6,024 nt of DNA, taken from positions 1-6,024 of the forward strand of contig CANHJR010000086.1 of assembly GCA_947461165.1 (NCBI GenBank), written 5' to 3'. The DNA is from Saprospirales bacterium (GTDB lineage Bacteria > Bacteroidota > Bacteroidia > Chitinophagales > JADJOU01). Below are positions 6,024 to 6,024 of this stretch, one piece after another. The notes under the pieces are model-generated. The model ran no database searches. It worked only from the letters and a program-made list of their open reading frames with translations, and was not told where the DNA came from. A program made the translations under genes and the position numbers. Position 1 is the first letter of the stretch. The number at the start of each line of letters is the position of its first letter.

Positions 6024-6024
6024 A

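Overview
The window looks like chromosomal DNA from a member of the Bacteroidota. Three things point there. At the left edge is the C-terminal sorting domain of a type IX secretion (gliding-motility-associated) protein. A tRNA-Lys gene is preceded by a Bacteroidota-type promoter (TTG, 19-nt spacer, TACATTTG). The genes are AT-rich and no clear Shine-Dalgarno sites are visible. Genus cannot be fixed from this stretch.

Layout. Positions 3-359 (+) hold the 3' end of a secreted protein gene with a type B T9SS sorting domain. A short intergenic region follows, with a weak terminator-like hairpin and the promoter. Next come tRNA-Lys(UUU) at 493-565 and a strong intrinsic terminator at 579-615. About 100 bases without a gene separate this from the end of a minus-strand operon, which fills 716-6024 and continues beyond the window. 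In transcription order (right to left) the operon holds: a 5'-truncated CgeB-like glycosyltransferase-family protein; a multi-pass Wzy/O-antigen polymerase-like membrane protein; a GT2 glycosyltransferase; a left-handed beta-helix acyltransferase; an SDR sugar-nucleotide epimerase closest in motif pattern to dTDP-L-rhamnose 4-epimerases; and a second, full-length CgeB-like protein. Junctions are very tight (TAATG, ATGA, 3-nt gap, 1-nt gap, TAATG), so the six genes are probably one transcript.

Together this is the distal part of a surface polysaccharide (O-antigen, capsule or exopolysaccharide) locus. The epimerase would supply a nucleotide sugar, the GT2 and probably the two CgeB-like proteins would build the repeat unit, the acyltransferase would decorate it, and the membrane protein would polymerise it. 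No flippase, initiating transferase, export gene or rmlABCD gene is in view.

The points most worth a second look are the two same-family CgeB-like proteins bracketing the operon, a 13-bp perfect inverted repeat inside the polymerase gene, and the substrate of the epimerase. I found no CRISPR array, insertion sequence, integrase or defence system, and no evidence for a wholly new system.
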